This document shows positions 63,463 to 64,000 of a DNA stretch of 64,000 nt, in pieces. The stretch is from Colletes latitarsis (Eukaryota > Arthropoda > Insecta > Hymenoptera > Colletidae), in NCBI RefSeq assembly GCF_051014445.1, contig NW_027488411.1:56532-120531 (forward strand), in the 5' to 3' direction. The notes beneath the pieces were generated by a model. That model saw nothing but the letters and a program-made list of their open reading frames with translations. It was not told the DNA's origin and made no database searches. The position numbers and the translations under genes are program-made. Every line of letters starts with the position of its first letter. Within the stretch, counting starts at the first letter, position 1.

Positions 63463-64000
63463 GGCGATTTATACAGTCGATATCGCCGATTTTTACAAAA
63501 GGTAAGTTTTAACATTTAAGTAAACAAAGCCTCTGTAAGTTTTATTTTCCATACTTCAAAAGTAAAAATAAATGCATGAAAAAAGAAAAAAACGTTCTTG
63601 ACAAGTCCTATAAAATACTTGAGTTCAGTTTGTTCATAATTCATCGGTAAAAGAATCTAACTCTATAACAATCCGATACACAAGATATAAAGTCAGTTTC
63701 TCCTTTCATTATTAGATGCGTTGACTTTAATTTTATAAATTATGATGATAAGTATGATGATTTTACAGAAAGAGTTTATTTTTAATATTAAAGATTTCCT
63801 ATATAAAGACAAGAAGGATATTTTTACCAATATCTATCTATCTATCTTAATATTCTTCACCCACTTGGCCCACTTACTTTAACGAGTCTGAGTAAATCAT
63901 CAGTACTATCAGTACTATCATTTATTAATAAAAATAATAGTTGGATAACATAGAACTTAATATTATTAGTCACACCACTAATAAAATGAATCTGCGATTC

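Larger units (their letters stand above)
1..64000. repeat. Tandem array of a ~7.69-kb unit (8.3 copies, open at both ends)
   Basis: The same sequence recurs head to tail through the whole window. Consecutive unit lengths are 7690, 7684, 7685, 7692, 7684, 7686 and 7684, then 7694 bp, followed by a 2,501-bp partial unit. Every conserved landmark (transposon ends, the 81-codon frame, tRNA-like unit, CpG-rich block, small ORF) reappears at the same offset and orientation. Length differences trace to a variable number of A7C blocks near offset 1400, to indels in the CCTATAAAATG stretch near offset 7435, and to a cluster of indels in unit 1. The start is mid-ORF and the end is mid-unit, so neither array boundary is seen. 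This fits a macrosatellite or an amplified segment. A collapsed or over-expanded assembly is the main alternative. Confidence 0.99.
61500..64000 (+). repeat. Array unit 9, first 2501 bp
   Basis: Cut by the window edge. It has three A7C blocks (about 62902-62925), as in units 4 and 8. It contains the full TIR element and 81-codon frame, and it ends in the AT-rich stretch after them. Confidence 0.98.

Noticed and set aside
1..64000. CRISPR array, ribosomal DNA array or integrated viral genome
   Set aside because: The period is about 7.7 kb with no short repeat-spacer pattern, no rRNA-like conserved blocks were seen, and no frames resembling viral replication or structural proteins exist.

Overview
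The window is one continuous head-to-tail tandem array of an AT-rich unit of about 7,684 bp. Eight complete units and the first 2,501 bp of a ninth are present. The sequence starts inside an open reading frame that is completed in every later unit, and it ends mid-unit, so the array runs past both edges and is longer than 64 kb. Unit starts, using an arbitrary phase, are 1, 7691, 15375, 23060, 30752, 38436, 46122, 53806 and 61500. The units are nearly identical. Almost all length variation comes from a few small indels, and translated frames are identical between units except for two single-residue variants.

The DNA looks eukaryotic and most probably insect: AT-rich, no operons or ribosome-binding sites, GTAAGT-type splice donors, many tetranucleotide microsatellites, CCTAA/TTAGG-like motifs and a terminal-inverted-repeat (TIR) element. 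From memory, and not checked by search, the element's ends resemble a repeat that is very common in ant genomes. A hymenopteran, probably an ant, is therefore my best guess. I found no bacterial or viral genes, rRNA genes, histone genes or known snRNA genes.

Layout of one unit (unit 1 coordinates): tail of a 39-codon basic small ORF (1-61); a 1.2-kb non-autonomous TIR transposon (150-1363); microsatellites and A-rich DNA (1364-1450); a protein-like 81-codon frame ending inside a possible splice donor (1710-1955) with a strong second donor at 1995; about 2.5 kb of AT-rich DNA without recognisable genes (2001-4548) carrying a 28-nt hairpin; a truncated, inverted relative of the transposon (4549-5137); a degenerate tRNA-like pol III-type unit followed by eight T (5611-5707); AT-rich DNA (5708-6739); a CpG-rich block (6740-7041) holding a candidate minus-strand first exon; a short GC-rich stretch and a cluster of CGTGTTATA-like motifs (7340-7470); and the 39-codon small ORF (7632-7751), which crosses into the next unit.

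No complete, recognisable protein-coding gene is present. The simplest reading is a macrosatellite-like amplification of a transposon-containing genomic segment, kept uniform by unequal exchange or gene conversion. It may carry promoter and first-exon pieces on both strands and may produce long non-coding, small-RNA-precursor or pol III transcripts. Those transcriptional roles are inference only. No defined new enzymatic or defence system can be supported from the sequence.
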